The notes under the pieces: model-generated | What the model was told of the DNA's origin: nothing | What the model saw: only the letters and a program-made list of their open reading frames with translations | The model's database searches: none | Translations under genes and position numbers: made by a program | Part shown: piece after piece, positions 47,193-56,558 of the stretch | How positions within the stretch are numbered: the stretch's first letter is position 1 | Layout of the letters: every line of letters starts with the position of its first letter | Origin: Legionella septentrionalis | GTDB taxonomy: Bacteria; Pseudomonadota; Gammaproteobacteria; Legionellales; Legionellaceae | NCBI RefSeq assembly: GCF_003989745.1 | Contig: NZ_RZGS01000009.1 | Span: forward strand, 17,363 to 81,362 | DNA: 64,000 nucleotides | Direction of reading: 5' to 3'

Positions 47193-47510
47193 CTACCATG
47201 GTAGCACCTTAATTACTGTGGTTTGATAAGCATGGCAATTCCATGCTGTTCTAGCCCCGTTAATGAGAAAGTAAACTTGTGTAGCTTGGTCAAATACGGC
47301 ATCGGTTTGCATATTTAAAGTACATATTTTATCAACGCCATCCATAGTAATATATAAATAAGTTGTATTAGGCGAAATAACTTTTGCAGGAGGAAGAAGA
47401 TAAACCTCATTCCTGTATTCCAATGCCATGGGCAATCCTTTAATGAAGATCGTCGCTCCAGCTGAGACGGAACACATACTCATGAACATAAAAAATAGAA
47501 CAGGCTTCAT
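47193..47510 (-). CDS. Small secreted protein of unknown function
   Basis: 105 residues from the ATG at 47510 (AAGGAT upstream). Signal peptide MKPVLFFMFMSMCSVSAGA. The mature part is beta-rich with two Cys (DKICTL and AWNCHA). No domain recognised. Ends 6 bases from the copper-binding gene on the opposite strand. Confidence 0.7.
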   Translation of the reverse strand: MKPVLFFMFMSMCSVSAGATIFIKGLPMALEYRNEVYLLPPAKVISPNTTYLYITMDGVDKICTLNMQTDAVFDQATQVYFLINGARTAWNCHAYQTTVIKVLPW

Positions 47511-47672
47511 ACCAATCCTTTGCAACGCCATTATTGATCATATTATACGCAAATTGTTACGTTTTTTCATGATAAATGCGGACGGTATGAACGACAAGAC
47601 AAACAACTGGTTAAATACAAATAAACCTGGCGCGACCTAAACAACAGGTCTCGTCAGGCCAAGGAATGAAGT

Positions 47673-48674
47673 CTAAGCCTCACCACCTTTCTTACCCATT
47701 TTAACAAAAGCATCCGGGTCTTTCTTTTTGCGGGTTTTCGCAGCTTTCCGTGCAATTTCGGTTTCTTCTTCGGCAGAAATATTATGCCGTGCTTGCGCGC
47801 CAAGTTTACCTGCTTTTGAGCGACTCATGGTGTGATACTCATCTTCTCGCCCACTACCACTTCTTCCCTCGTCTTCATTCTCATCATAATCACGACCCCA
47901 ACGCGCCTCAGCACCCCGTCTGCCTGCTTCTTCCCGGCTCATGCGATGCTCATCATCGTCACGCGAACTGCGCCCTTGGCTGCTTCTTTCATAATCATCA
48001 GCGTAATCACGGCCCCAGCGCGCCTCGGCACCCCGTCTGCCTGCTTCCTCCCGGCTCATGCGATGTTCATCATCGTCACGGGAACTGCGCCGTTGACTGC
48101 TTCTTTCATAATCATCATCGTAATCACGGCCCCAGCGCGCCTCAGCACCCCGTCTGCCTGCTTCCTCCCGGCTCATGCGATAATCATCATCGTCACGGGA
48201 ACTGCGCCGTTGGCGGCTTCTTTCATAATCATCATCGTAATCGCGGCCCCAGCGCGCCTCAGCACCCCGTCTGCCTGCTTCTTCCCGGCTCATGCGATAA
48301 TCATCATCGTCGCGGGAACTGCGCCGTTGGCGGCTTCTTTCATAATCATCATCATAATCACGGCCCCAGCGCGCCTCAGCACCCCGTCTGCCTGCTTCTT
48401 CCCGGCTCATGCGATGTTCATCATCGTCGCGGGAACTGCGGCGTTGGCTGCTTCTTTCATAATCATCATCATAATCACGGCCCCAGCGCGCCTCAGCACC
48501 CCGTCTGCCTGCTTCTTCCCGGCTCATGCGATGTTCATCATCGTCACGGGAACTGCGCCGTTGGCTGCTTCTTTCATAATCATCATCGTAATCACGGCCC
48601 CAGCGCGCCTCGGCTCCACACCTGCCTGCTTCCTCCCGGCTCATAGAACCATTATTCTCCTTGTAACGACTCAT
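47673..48674 (-). CDS. Tandem-repeat protein related to KGG/stress-induced repeats
   Basis: 333 residues made of seven 39-residue (117-bp) repeats plus a shortened eighth. Each repeat starts MSREEAGRRGAEARWG, then a DYDDDYERSSQRR-type acidic/basic segment. The second and third codons and the GRRGAEARW core resemble the KGG motif (stress-induced bacterial acidophilic repeat). The last ~50 residues end in MGKKGGEA, a true KGG motif. Highly charged, hydrophilic, probably disordered, no signal peptide. Suggests a hydrophilin-like stress protein. Repeat number is likely to vary between strains. Confidence 0.85.
   Translation of the reverse strand: MSRYKENNGSMSREEAGRCGAEARWGRDYDDDYERSSQRRSSRDDDEHRMSREEAGRRGAEARWGRDYDDDYERSSQRRSSRDDDEHRMSREEAGRRGAEARWGRDYDDDYERSRQRRSSRDDDDYRMSREEAGRRGAEARWGRDYDDDYERSRQRRSSRDDDDYRMSREEAGRRGAEARWGRDYDDDYERSSQRRSSRDDDEHRMSREEAGRRGAEARWGRDYADDYERSSQGRSSRDDDEHRMSREEAGRRGAEARWGRDYDENEDEGRSGSGREDEYHTMSRSKAGKLGAQARHNISAEEETEIARKAAKTRKKKDPDAFVKMGKKGGEA
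47930..48650. repeat. 117-bp tandem DNA repeat array inside the repeat protein gene
   Basis: About six near-identical copies of a 117-bp unit, then one diverged copy. The copies differ by few base changes, mainly in the Arg/Ser codons, so copies may expand or contract by slippage or recombination. The high identity makes long open frames on the opposite strand. Confidence 0.85.
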
Positions 48675-49449
48675 AACTCCTCCTTGTCAATCCATTAGAA
48701 AATATCTGTAGTCTTATCTGTATTGCGCAAATACTTATAAGCTCAGGTAAGCTTAGACTAAGAAAAAAAATGTGCCATCTCGAAAAAAGGTTAAGAATTT
48801 CGGTGCAAGGTTTGCCCGATTTTATTAGCTTGATAACAAATATTATTTTCGTAAAAATAATATTTTTCTTAATTAGAAAAGAAATAAAGAAGCGCGCAAA
48901 GATAACAACTCAACAGCACGCTATAAAAAATAAGATAATAAGGTCTTTAAAAACAATTAATGAAAAACGCTTCATACTAGGCTCAGCTCAGAGAACGGAG
49001 CCATACCCCCCATTAAGCATCTAACAGCTTTTTCACCAATAATGCTATATCTATATTATTTTGCTTGAATGATGTCATATCAAATCAAGTAAATATGCTG
49101 CAAAAATGTTGAAGTCACCAGAGCCACTTTTTTTAACGGTGTGTGTAACAGGATAGGAAGTAAAGGGCATAGATGCACGTACTAAAATTTATTAATTGGT
49201 TGGACGTAGCGAAGCCAAAATGTATCTCCTTTTGGTCAAATCCTGAAATTTGAGGATAGTAATAATTTTGTAAGTTAAATGCTTGCATATTGCTAAAGGA
49301 TTATTCGTTTGCGCTAAATCTTCAGTAGCAGTTGCCTGTGACGTAAAAATAATAACGGCGGTAATTTACCACCAATCTAAAAAAATTCATGAATGTCCTT
49401 TAGAAGAAAAGAGAAAGCCTCACCCTTTATCTGATAAGGCTCTGAGTTT
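48675..49449. other. Gene-poor stretch
   Basis: About 775 bases. Open frames at 48770-49024 and 49283-49585 (plus) have no domain, SD or reading-frame support. A hairpin AATATTATTTT/AAAATAATATT followed by T residues lies at 48839-48864. Likely old coding sequence in decay. Confidence 0.4.
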
Positions 49450-49745
49450 TTATTGGTTTGGGGTCACAATGTTAAACCAAAAATCAAAGTTATCGATAAA
49501 GCCTAACAACTGCTTTAATGATTCTTGGTTACCATCAATTTTTAGTTCTTTATTTGCTAAAGTACTTTCCACTGTTTTTTGTTAAACGATTCCTTATCGC
49601 TGAAAGGCAGTTTTTTTAATAATTCATTATTTAAGGTTGTTGTTGATGAAGAAGCTTCTTTGGGGGACTCACTTGCATGAGCAGTATTTAAAAAAAATAG
49701 AGGGGATGCAGCTAGAATGCTGAACGCCAGTTTTTTCATTTTCAT
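49450..49745 (-). pseudogene. Secreted small protein gene with a frameshift
   Basis: Signal peptide MKMKKLAFSILAASPLFF from the ATG at 49745 (AAGGAT upstream), then a Ser/Thr-rich linker and LLKKLPFSDKESFNKK. At an A6 run (~49575) the frame breaks to a stop; in the next frame it continues TVESTLANKELKIDGNQESL, then LLGFIDNFDFWFNIVTPNQ to a stop at 49450. One extra A would restore a ~98-residue protein. Either a real mutation or a homopolymer sequencing error. Confidence 0.65.
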
Positions 49746-49842
49746 ATCAATCCTTTGATTATTTAGAAAGTATAATATTATCATTCAGAAAAAATAGGTT
49801 TAGTCTTCATTGTTTCATTTTAATGTCAAGGAGTATCCTCAC

Positions 49843-50460
49843 TTATAAAAAACTTAATAGCAACATAAACATCACCAAATACAGAACCAATAAATGAGTA
49901 AGGTCACAAGCACCCACGGCAACCCCTATTTTTACGGCCATATGCCCAAGGCCGCTTAACCCCACAACCCCTACCCGGCTTTCAGGCCTGGCATTCAAGA
50001 TGCGCAAGGGAGAAATAAGCAGTAATGCCTGCACATAAAATGGGCACAATTGCCAATACCAAACCTCCGGAAACACGTAAAACGAATTCTTCACGCACGG
50101 CAAATATGCTTAGAATATCCGCCCTTGGTAGACTCTCCTGTAATGCGATCTATTCCGCAATAGTTCCTGTGTTTCCTTCCTGGCAAAATTGTTCCTGGCT
50201 CTTATGACATCGATCACATTCTGGCAGCTATCCACCATGTAACCTACCGCAACGCAATCGCCCGCTTTGTATTTTTACCGCAGATCCCACTTCCATAACT
50301 CGGCCTAAAATTTCATGCCCTGGTACAATAAGGTGTTCAGTCCAACCCCAATCATTTCGAACAATATGCAGATCGGAATGACAAACTCCGCAATATAAAA
50401 TCTCTATCGCCACATCATTTTCACGTAAATTACAGCGTTCAAAATGATATGGACAATTTA
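49843..50460 (-). pseudogene. Zinc-type alcohol dehydrogenase relic (YahK-like)
   Basis: Pieces in different frames: [20 protein letters not shown] and [16 protein letters not shown] (catalytic zinc site region), MVDSCQN (the GCMVDSCQ element), and further down LISPLRI and RVGVVGLSGLGHMAVKIGVA (the NAD(P) fold). Several frameshifts and deletions separate them, so no enzyme can be made. Intact YahK-type enzymes have ~350 residues. Confidence 0.8.
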
Positions 50461-50720
50461 TCTGTAATTGAATGGGTAGCGTATCCTATAGTTTTCATGA
50501 GCAATTTTACTTAACGTTTAAGTAAGCTTATATTTTTTTCCGCACAAAATGTGAGCAATTTATAGGAAGATTAGTGCACACGATAACAGGTATTTTGTTT
50601 ACTGTATTTAGGGAGATTACCGGGATTCGGCCAGTTTGTTTGTTGCGTATCCTTCTTGGCCCCCGCTAGAATTTACTTTTAAAACTTGGCATGTGAGTCA
50701 ATATCCCTTCGCCGCTTAAA
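50461..50720. other. Gap beyond the ADH relic
   Basis: About 260 bases without a supported gene on either strand; part may be the 5' end of the alcohol dehydrogenase relic. Confidence 0.3.
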
Positions 50721-50761
50721 TTAATTCACTTCACCCAAGCACGTGCGATGAAGTGAATTAA
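50721..50761. terminator. Strong hairpin downstream of the glycosidase-like gene
   Basis: Perfect 13-bp arms TTAATTCACTTCA (50721-50733) and TGAAGTGAATTAA (50749-50761). It follows the minus-strand gene ending at 50773 by 11 bases, a likely 3' terminator without a long T run. Confidence 0.65.
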
Positions 50762-50772
50762 ATGGTAGGAGC

Positions 50773-52218
50773 TTATTTACATTTTACAGCGAATTGTGCT
50801 TTCTCCAAGCCGGCACAAAATGCAGCTTTTGCTTCACCGTTTAGGGAAACAAAAGAGCCGTTTTCATAAGAATTACCATCATCAAGTAACCTTGCATCAT
50901 TGAACCAACCCACATTAAATGGCACACATCCGCCTATGCTGCTTTGAGTTTGCGTCTCTGATTTACAATCTGGCGAAGACCGTTGGGCACCATCAAAGCC
51001 ATAGCGAAAATCATTGTTTATATACACTATCGCTTTTATCGTTGAAGATAAATCAATGACAGGATTGTCTTTGTCTGACTTACATGCCGGGGATTTATTC
51101 GGATTCGCCGGATTACAATTTATCGGCACCACACCATTGTAATTAATTAAAGCAAACAAGCGATTCACCCAAGTTGTAGATGCTTGTTTGTAGGCAGTTT
51201 GCCAAACAAAATTATTCCCGTCATGAGGATGGGTTGCCGATCTATCAACATAGTTTGTAAGCGCCGACTCGGATAGGATAACTGGTTTCCCCACCGCATT
51301 TGCAAAAGCCACGGCTCCGAGAATATTCCCATCGATTGGTAAACGCTCATTACCGATATTACAAGTTGAATTGGCAACATAATTAGTTGCAGGAAAACCA
51401 TTATACCCATAACTTGACCCATTAAAATGAGGCAGACATAAGTCGTGCTCAAATACACTCAAACCGATCCAGTCAACTACATCATTTCCTGGATATAAAT
51501 CTTGATATTCGCCACGCACTGGATGATATACGTAATATACTTTCGCACCGCTCTCTTTCGTGCCATTGCTAATTAAATTACGTAAATGTTTAAATGCTTG
51601 CTTGTATACCGCGCAGCCAATTTTGGGATCTGTATTTGGATCGCAAAAAAAGTTTGAACTGACTTCATAGTCTAAGCGTATCAGGTAAATAGGCTTTGGA
51701 TTGGCATTAATATATTTAATTAAATTTTGGTACAATCCATCGCTTTTTCCATCCGCAACATCATGAACGGCAGCAACGGATGCCTCGAGAGTGGTACATT
51801 CCCCTGGCTTCGCACCATGTGGACAGCGGGTACTATTTGGCGGATTATCCTTAATACTCACAGCCAATTGAATATATATGTCTTTTTGCGCTTGATTGGC
51901 CTTATCAACCAAATAGGCATAATTCTCTTTGGCGCTACTCAATAAATCGCCGGAAGTGTCACCTTCATTGGGCCTGGATTGATAATAGATGGAACCACCG
52001 TCTGGTATTTGTCCATCAGCTAATATTGCCGCTAAATTATCCCAAGCTTCATTATTATTTTGACCAGTTAAAAGTAAACGTTGATTAGGGATTAAAGAAT
52101 TGGTTGCAGAACCAGAAATATGATTGGACACTGCTTCATGAGTGCTGTCAGCGCAATAACCATTTGCTGCCAATGTTAATGCCAGAATAACGGGGAATTT
52201 TTTTTTGTTAACTTTCAT
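50773..52218 (-). CDS. Secreted TIM-barrel glycoside-hydrolase-like protein
   Basis: 481 residues with signal peptide (VNKKKFPVILALTLAANGYCADS), SD AAGGAT. The body has LIRLDYEVSSNFF (acid/base-type Glu at a strand end), KVYYVYHPVRGEYQDLYPGN, DVVDWIGLSVFEHD and KPVILSESALTNY (second Glu), an arrangement typical of clan A barrels such as GH26/GH5. Eight or more Cys (e.g. STRCPHGAKPGECT) suggest disulphides. Substrate (mannan or other beta-glycan) is a guess. Confidence 0.7.
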   Translation of the reverse strand: MKVNKKKFPVILALTLAANGYCADSTHEAVSNHISGSATNSLIPNQRLLLTGQNNNEAWDNLAAILADGQIPDGGSIYYQSRPNEGDTSGDLLSSAKENYAYLVDKANQAQKDIYIQLAVSIKDNPPNSTRCPHGAKPGECTTLEASVAAVHDVADGKSDGLYQNLIKYINANPKPIYLIRLDYEVSSNFFCDPNTDPKIGCAVYKQAFKHLRNLISNGTKESGAKVYYVYHPVRGEYQDLYPGNDVVDWIGLSVFEHDLCLPHFNGSSYGYNGFPATNYVANSTCNIGNERLPIDGNILGAVAFANAVGKPVILSESALTNYVDRSATHPHDGNNFVWQTAYKQASTTWVNRLFALINYNGVVPINCNPANPNKSPACKSDKDNPVIDLSSTIKAIVYINNDFRYGFDGAQRSSPDCKSETQTQSSIGGCVPFNVGWFNDARLLDDGNSYENGSFVSLNGEAKAAFCAGLEKAQFAVKCK

Positions 52219-52605
52219 GCTTTATCCTTAAGTCACGAGTTAAAAGAGAGATACTACTAACAATGATTAGTTAAAATTTTAGAGAGAATTATTCTGTAGG
52301 CTGTTTCTTAGCCAATGGTCCCACCCCCTGAAATAGCATGATGATTATCAGAACTGTTTACCATTTTTATCTGCGCAGGTAACAAATAATAATGAGAGCG
52401 AACTATCTAACAGATTAAAGCTGATTTACCTATACCATTCAAACACTTAAATTGTAGTAAGCCAATCCTTTTTTTCCAGCTTTAATGGCTTTATATGAAA
52501 ATAAAATAGTCAAATATAAATATATGTTATTGATATTTAATCAAAAAAATTCAAATATTTGTTCAGATTATTTTACAAATTTTATTTCGCAACCACTCTT
52601 TAGCA
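52219..52605. other. Gap between glycosidase-like gene and IQ-motif gene
   Basis: About 390 bases, AT-rich, no supported gene. It should contain the glycosidase promoter. Confidence 0.3.
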
Positions 52606-53295
52606 TTAAAGAGTACAACGCTTTATGTTTCCTGCTAAAGAATCAATTTCCCCAGTGCATTTTATTAATGCACTGGGAGTCATGTAATTGGCTAGCATCT
52701 GTCGCAGAGTTGAGTTGATGTGCTGACTATTCTGATAATATTCATATAAATCTGAATTTCCCAATGCCTCAATAATCAATTGACTGGCATGTTGAATAAT
52801 ATCCCGCGCCAACAGCAGTACTTCTTCCGAGGTAAAATCGGTTTTTTCATAATTGCATGCAATAGGTAACTTCTTAGTAGACACAATCTGGCGCAGTTGC
52901 ACATAAGCATTATTAACGAGCAGCTTAAAGTCACGCTGGCCATAATGACATTTCCAGATCACATCGTAGTAAGGCGACTGAATATTTTCTGCCAATGTAA
53001 TATTTTGTAGAAAAAGATTCGCTACCATTTCCACATTTTTTATTTCTTTTTCATTCGCCAACTCCCGCACATGCACCAGAACTTTTTCAATTTGCGCTTT
53101 ATCATTTATTGGCTTACCGAGCGGCAGTTTCGCAGCAGCCACAGCCCGCATGCATTGAAATCTTAAATCCAATGCTTCCAATAACTGCTTGGAAGAACTA
53201 GAGTCGATCACCTCTTGCAATACCTGCTGCTTTTTAAGTCGATACGTTTTAAAAAAGCCTTGTATTTTAAGTGCTGCTACGTCCTGCTGCATCAT
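52606..53295 (-). CDS. Helical protein with an N-terminal IQ-like motif (candidate effector)
   Basis: 229 residues, no signal peptide. Residues 9-24 read LKIQGFFKTYRLKKQV: Ile11-Gln12-x3-Lys16-x4-Lys21-x2-Val24, an IQ-type calmodulin-binding pattern with Thr in place of the Gly. The remainder is all helical with no catalytic motif. IQ motifs are rare in bacteria and in Legionella mark host-calmodulin binding (SidJ). Close to a diguanylate cyclase gene on the same strand (53 bases). Alternative: chance match in a helical protein. Confidence 0.7.
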   Translation of the reverse strand: MMQQDVAALKIQGFFKTYRLKKQQVLQEVIDSSSSKQLLEALDLRFQCMRAVAAAKLPLGKPINDKAQIEKVLVHVRELANEKEIKNVEMVANLFLQNITLAENIQSPYYDVIWKCHYGQRDFKLLVNNAYVQLRQIVSTKKLPIACNYEKTDFTSEEVLLLARDIIQHASQLIIEALGNSDLYEYYQNSQHINSTLRQMLANYMTPSALIKCTGEIDSLAGNIKRCTL

Positions 53296-53348
53296 TATTC
53301 CCTACTTCACGCAATTTATGCTTGGAAGCGTCATCCGCCTATGATCTA

Positions 53349-54215
53349 CTATTTGTCATTCATTTGGCTACAAGTTGCTTCAGATTGTATGCCATCCTCA
53401 AAGCAAATGGTATTACCATAATTTTTTTTCGCTTTGTAACAAGCCGCATCAGCCTTTTTCAGAGCGGAATCAATAGAAGGTGAGCTATGAATCAATTGGC
53501 TGATGCCAATGGAACAACCTAATATTAAATTGCCTTGCTTTAAAATTTCTTTGGTTAGTTGCGATGTGATTTTAATTATTTTTTGTCCAATTAACCCTGC
53601 TTTTGTTAAATTGATATTTTCAATTAATACCACAAACTCATCACCACCGTAGCGCGCCATAACATCTTCTTTACGAAGCTGTTGCCTTAATAAATGACAA
53701 AATCGCTGCAGGATATGGTCTCCAAAATCATGACCATATTCATCATTAACTTTCTTAAAGCCATCCAAATCAATGAAAATAACGATTAAATGACCGCTAT
53801 TTAATTTAATTTTTTGGTAACGATTGTCTAATATTTCCATTAGATAATGACGGTTATAACACCCGGTCAGCTTATCGTGTTCAGCTTGATAGCGAATTTT
53901 TTCATATTTTAATATTAAATCATCTATTATCTTTGTTTTTTCAATGGTTTTTGCGCTCAAATAACTGACCCAGAAGACATAAATGCCCCCCAGTAAAAAA
54001 ATCGTAGAATAAAAATAATTGGTAAAGAAAGGGTTGCCCCATACACCATAGATGATGGCAAAGAGATAACTGCATAAAAAGAAACAGATAAGGGTAAAAT
54101 TAGCTACCCATTGTTGCTGATAATGAGACGTTTTCTTTAGAAGAGGCCAGGTGAAATAAGCTCCTCCGGCAAGAAGAAATGCTCCGATAATAATCATGAA
54201 GTGCGATAAATGCAT
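53349..54215 (-). CDS. Diguanylate cyclase (membrane GGDEF protein)
   Basis: About 288 residues from the ATG at 54215 (a TTG three bases upstream is also possible). Three to four membrane segments (~5-90), then a GGDEF domain: DKLTGCYNRHYLMEIL, FIDLDGFKKVNDEYGHDFGD and ARYGGDEFVVL. The inhibitory I-site RKED lies five residues before the GGDEF, so product feedback is expected. Makes cyclic di-GMP at the inner membrane; no periplasmic sensor domain visible. Confidence 0.93.
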   Translation of the reverse strand: MHLSHFMIIIGAFLLAGGAYFTWPLLKKTSHYQQQWVANFTLICFFLCSYLFAIIYGVWGNPFFTNYFYSTIFLLGGIYVFWVSYLSAKTIEKTKIIDDLILKYEKIRYQAEHDKLTGCYNRHYLMEILDNRYQKIKLNSGHLIVIFIDLDGFKKVNDEYGHDFGDHILQRFCHLLRQQLRKEDVMARYGGDEFVVLIENINLTKAGLIGQKIIKITSQLTKEILKQGNLILGCSIGISQLIHSSPSIDSALKKADAACYKAKKNYGNTICFEDGIQSEATCSQMNDK

Positions 54216-54418
54216 CAAGCTGGATTATAGGATGATTTATTTTATATATAGCAAACAATAGCGCACATTTTAAAGACACGCCTGAAGCTCCCGACCTTTT
54301 GGCTCAAAAACCTGATGCTTTGGACTAAAATATTGCAACGGCTGATTAGACGAAAAATTAAACATATTCAAGGCAACCACTTCATTGCGGTGTTACCTTT
54401 TCCCAGATATAAGTCTTT

Positions 54419-54823
54419 TTATTCGAAAGTTTCTGGCTTTTTCCTAAACCCTTTTAATTCACTTCGTTTTGATTTTTCATTTAAAATTTTTTGTTTCGCG
54501 CGCCTTGAACGTCGTTTCTTTTGGCGTTTTATTTTTTCAACTTTTTGCTGTTCCTTCGTTTTTTCATCACTAATCAACGCATGTAATTTTTCACAGAGGC
54601 GTACCCTTGCAAAATAGCGATTATCCTCGCGGCTTCTGGATTCCTGACATTTTATTTCCAAACCCGATGGCGCGTGTTTTAAATAAACAGTAGCCGCCGT
54701 TTTATGCAATTTCTGCCCACCCTTACCGCTGCCCAGAATAAATTTTTCGACAAGATCAATTTCATCGATATGAAGCTTCGTCATCCATTCTGTCAATTTC
54801 TTCCATTTCTCTTTACCGACCAT
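54419..54823 (-). CDS. GGQ-domain release-factor-like protein (ribosome rescue type)
   Basis: 134 residues. ILGSGKGGQKLHKTAATVYL carries the peptidyl-tRNA hydrolysing GGQ (35-37) and the ESRSREDNR segment follows. The tail is Lys/Arg-rich (RQKKRRSRRAK), like the rRNA-binding tail of ArfB/C12orf65-type factors that rescue stalled ribosomes. It lacks the codon-recognition domain of RF1/RF2. A paralogue is at 62993-63403. SD AGGAAAG. Confidence 0.88.
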   Translation of the reverse strand: MVGKEKWKKLTEWMTKLHIDEIDLVEKFILGSGKGGQKLHKTAATVYLKHAPSGLEIKCQESRSREDNRYFARVRLCEKLHALISDEKTKEQQKVEKIKRQKKRRSRRAKQKILNEKSKRSELKGFRKKPETFE

Positions 54824-54952
54824 ACTTTCCTGCGAAAATAAAATTTAATGGCATCACCCTGTAATATATAGGCACGAATTAAATACAATGAGATACAGCT
54901 AAAAACTGCATTTAGACGTACTTTATTTGCCGCATCATTCTCCCATTGACTT

Positions 54953-55789
54953 TTATATGTAATCTTTTAATTCTCTGAGCGCAAAAGCAACCGAAGTCCC
55001 TACAGAAAAACATTGATATTTTTTGTCATTAATTTGGCTTACTGGTTGAATACCTATGAGCGCATTGGTCAAAAAAACCTCATCGGCACTCAGTAACTCA
55101 GCAGGTGTGATGGATTTCTCAATAATGGAAAATTTAACCGTTAATTCTTTCAAAAGAATATTTCTAATAACCCCAGGCAATGCTCCATCAGCAATGGGCG
55201 GCGTATAAATTTGCCCATTTTTAACCATGAACACATTGGTAATGGCTCCATCAGCCACATTCGATCCCGTATTCAATAAAATAGCTTCATCAAATCCTTG
55301 CATCATGGCTTCTTGTTTCGCAAGAATGTTGTCTAAATAACTAATTGATTTAATCCTTGCAGCGATTGTTTTTTCATTCTTTCCTGTGCTTACAATCCGT
55401 GCCGAATAAGCCAGTTTGGCAGGATGAGCAAACGCAAAAGCAAAAATAGTAAAATTTGGTTCTGGACGTGCCTCAGGGAAGATACCCCTTATAGATTCCC
55501 CAGCAGTAATCGTTATTCTTGCACCGGCAATTGTTTCCTCTAAATTATTTTCTGCGATTAAAAAAAGAAGCATTTCTGTTAATGCTTCTTTAGAAAATGG
55601 CAAATTCATGCTAATCAGTGGTGCACTTGTTTCAAGCCGATGCCAGTGATAATCGAACGCAGGCATTGCACCTTTATTAATTAGTATCGTTTCAAAAAGA
55701 CCGTGACCCAATGTAAAGCCGCGATCATTATGTTTAATGCATGGCTGATTTGAGGAAAGCGGATTACCGTTGTAGATAATTATCGACAT
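54953..55789 (-). CDS. PLP class IV aminotransferase (aminodeoxychorismate lyase or D-amino-acid transaminase)
   Basis: 278 residues. NDRGFTLGHGLFETI near the start, the PLP-Lys region IKSISYLDNILAKQEAM, GFDEAILLNTGSNVADG, NVFMVKNG and the PPIADGALPGVIRN element all match fold-type IV enzymes. It could be PabC (4-amino-4-deoxychorismate lyase, folate route) or D-amino-acid/branched-chain transaminase; the ~278-residue length fits PabC or DAAT, not IlvE. SD is weak. Confidence 0.85.
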   Translation of the reverse strand: MSIIIYNGNPLSSNQPCIKHNDRGFTLGHGLFETILINKGAMPAFDYHWHRLETSAPLISMNLPFSKEALTEMLLFLIAENNLEETIAGARITITAGESIRGIFPEARPEPNFTIFAFAFAHPAKLAYSARIVSTGKNEKTIAARIKSISYLDNILAKQEAMMQGFDEAILLNTGSNVADGAITNVFMVKNGQIYTPPIADGALPGVIRNILLKELTVKFSIIEKSITPAELLSADEVFLTNALIGIQPVSQINDKKYQCFSVGTSVAFALRELKDYI

Positions 55790-56079
55790 GTAAAACCAAG
55801 TTTATGGATGTGGATTACGATTATACTAAGGGTTCTAAAATTACTTGCATCGAACTGCAGCAAATACTTTGTATCAAGTTCATGATTATATAACGCCCAG
55901 AAGTTTACCTCCCTTTGGGGCCGCTGATTAAATCTTTAAGCAAAACGCCAAACTCCTTAAAGTCTCGTGTCTGAACTGCAAGCACTACCATGACCTGGGC
56001 CACGTTTTAACAAACCTAATTATGACACTTAAATCTGTGGCTGCAATTTAAAGTCTTCTTGACTTATGACTTAATAAAT
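55790..56079. other. Gap before arsC-like gene
   Basis: About 290 bases with no intact gene. A 28-residue minus-strand frame (MVVLAVQTRDFKEFGVLLKD) near 55910-56000 may be a relic. Confidence 0.3.
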
Positions 56080-56442
56080 TCATTTAGAAAAAGCTTGGGA
56101 TGGTTTAAGCAATTCCCATATTTTTTCAGGCGGTCTGGCAATGATAGCCTGGCCGTTACAAGTCACGATTGGGCGTTGCATTAAAATCGGCTCTTTCAGC
56201 ATGACTTCTAAAATTTTAGCCTCATCCTCTAAAACCAAACCCAAATTCTTAAAAACAGGTTCATTTGTCCTAACAAAGTCTTTTAAATCAAAATGTGATC
56301 GTAACTCAAGCAATTGCTCTATATTAAGCGGTGTCTTAAGGTACTCCACTATAGTCGGGTTAATATGACAACTTTGTAATATTTGCAAAACTTGTCTTGA
56401 TTTAGAACAGTTCGGATTATGATAAACTATAAATTCTTTCAT
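56080..56442 (-). CDS. arsC: Arsenate reductase, ArsC/glutaredoxin type
   Basis: 120 residues. YHNPNCSKSRQVLQIL (catalytic Cys in CxKSR form), EYLKTPLN, ILMQRPIVTCNG and ARPPEKIWELL are the ArsC family motifs. Reduces arsenate to arsenite using glutaredoxin/glutathione; ArsC-like stress proteins (YffB/SpxA-like) are also possible. No arsB or arsR neighbour in the window. SD not obvious. Confidence 0.9.
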   Translation of the reverse strand: MKEFIVYHNPNCSKSRQVLQILQSCHINPTIVEYLKTPLNIEQLLELRSHFDLKDFVRTNEPVFKNLGLVLEDEAKILEVMLKEPILMQRPIVTCNGQAIIARPPEKIWELLKPSQAFSK

Positions 56443-56558
56443 TTAAATTCTAGCTCTTTAGATGATTCAGCTTCTTAACAAGCAATAAGATAACACTGAT
56501 CTGTTTTTCTTAAAAAAAGTTCTTTTACCGCCAAGTGTATGCAGTTAATACTTTTTAG

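Noticed and set aside
47930..48650. CRISPR array
   Set aside because: The repeats are a 117-bp in-frame coding unit without spacers, so not CRISPR.
47750..48698. Two long plus-strand open frames (His/Pro- and Ile-rich)
   Set aside because: They are antisense readings of the 117-bp tandem repeats; repeated codons leave no stop codons in other frames.
48770..49024. 84-residue plus-strand frame
   Set aside because: No domain, no SD, AT-rich decay; a hairpin lies inside it.
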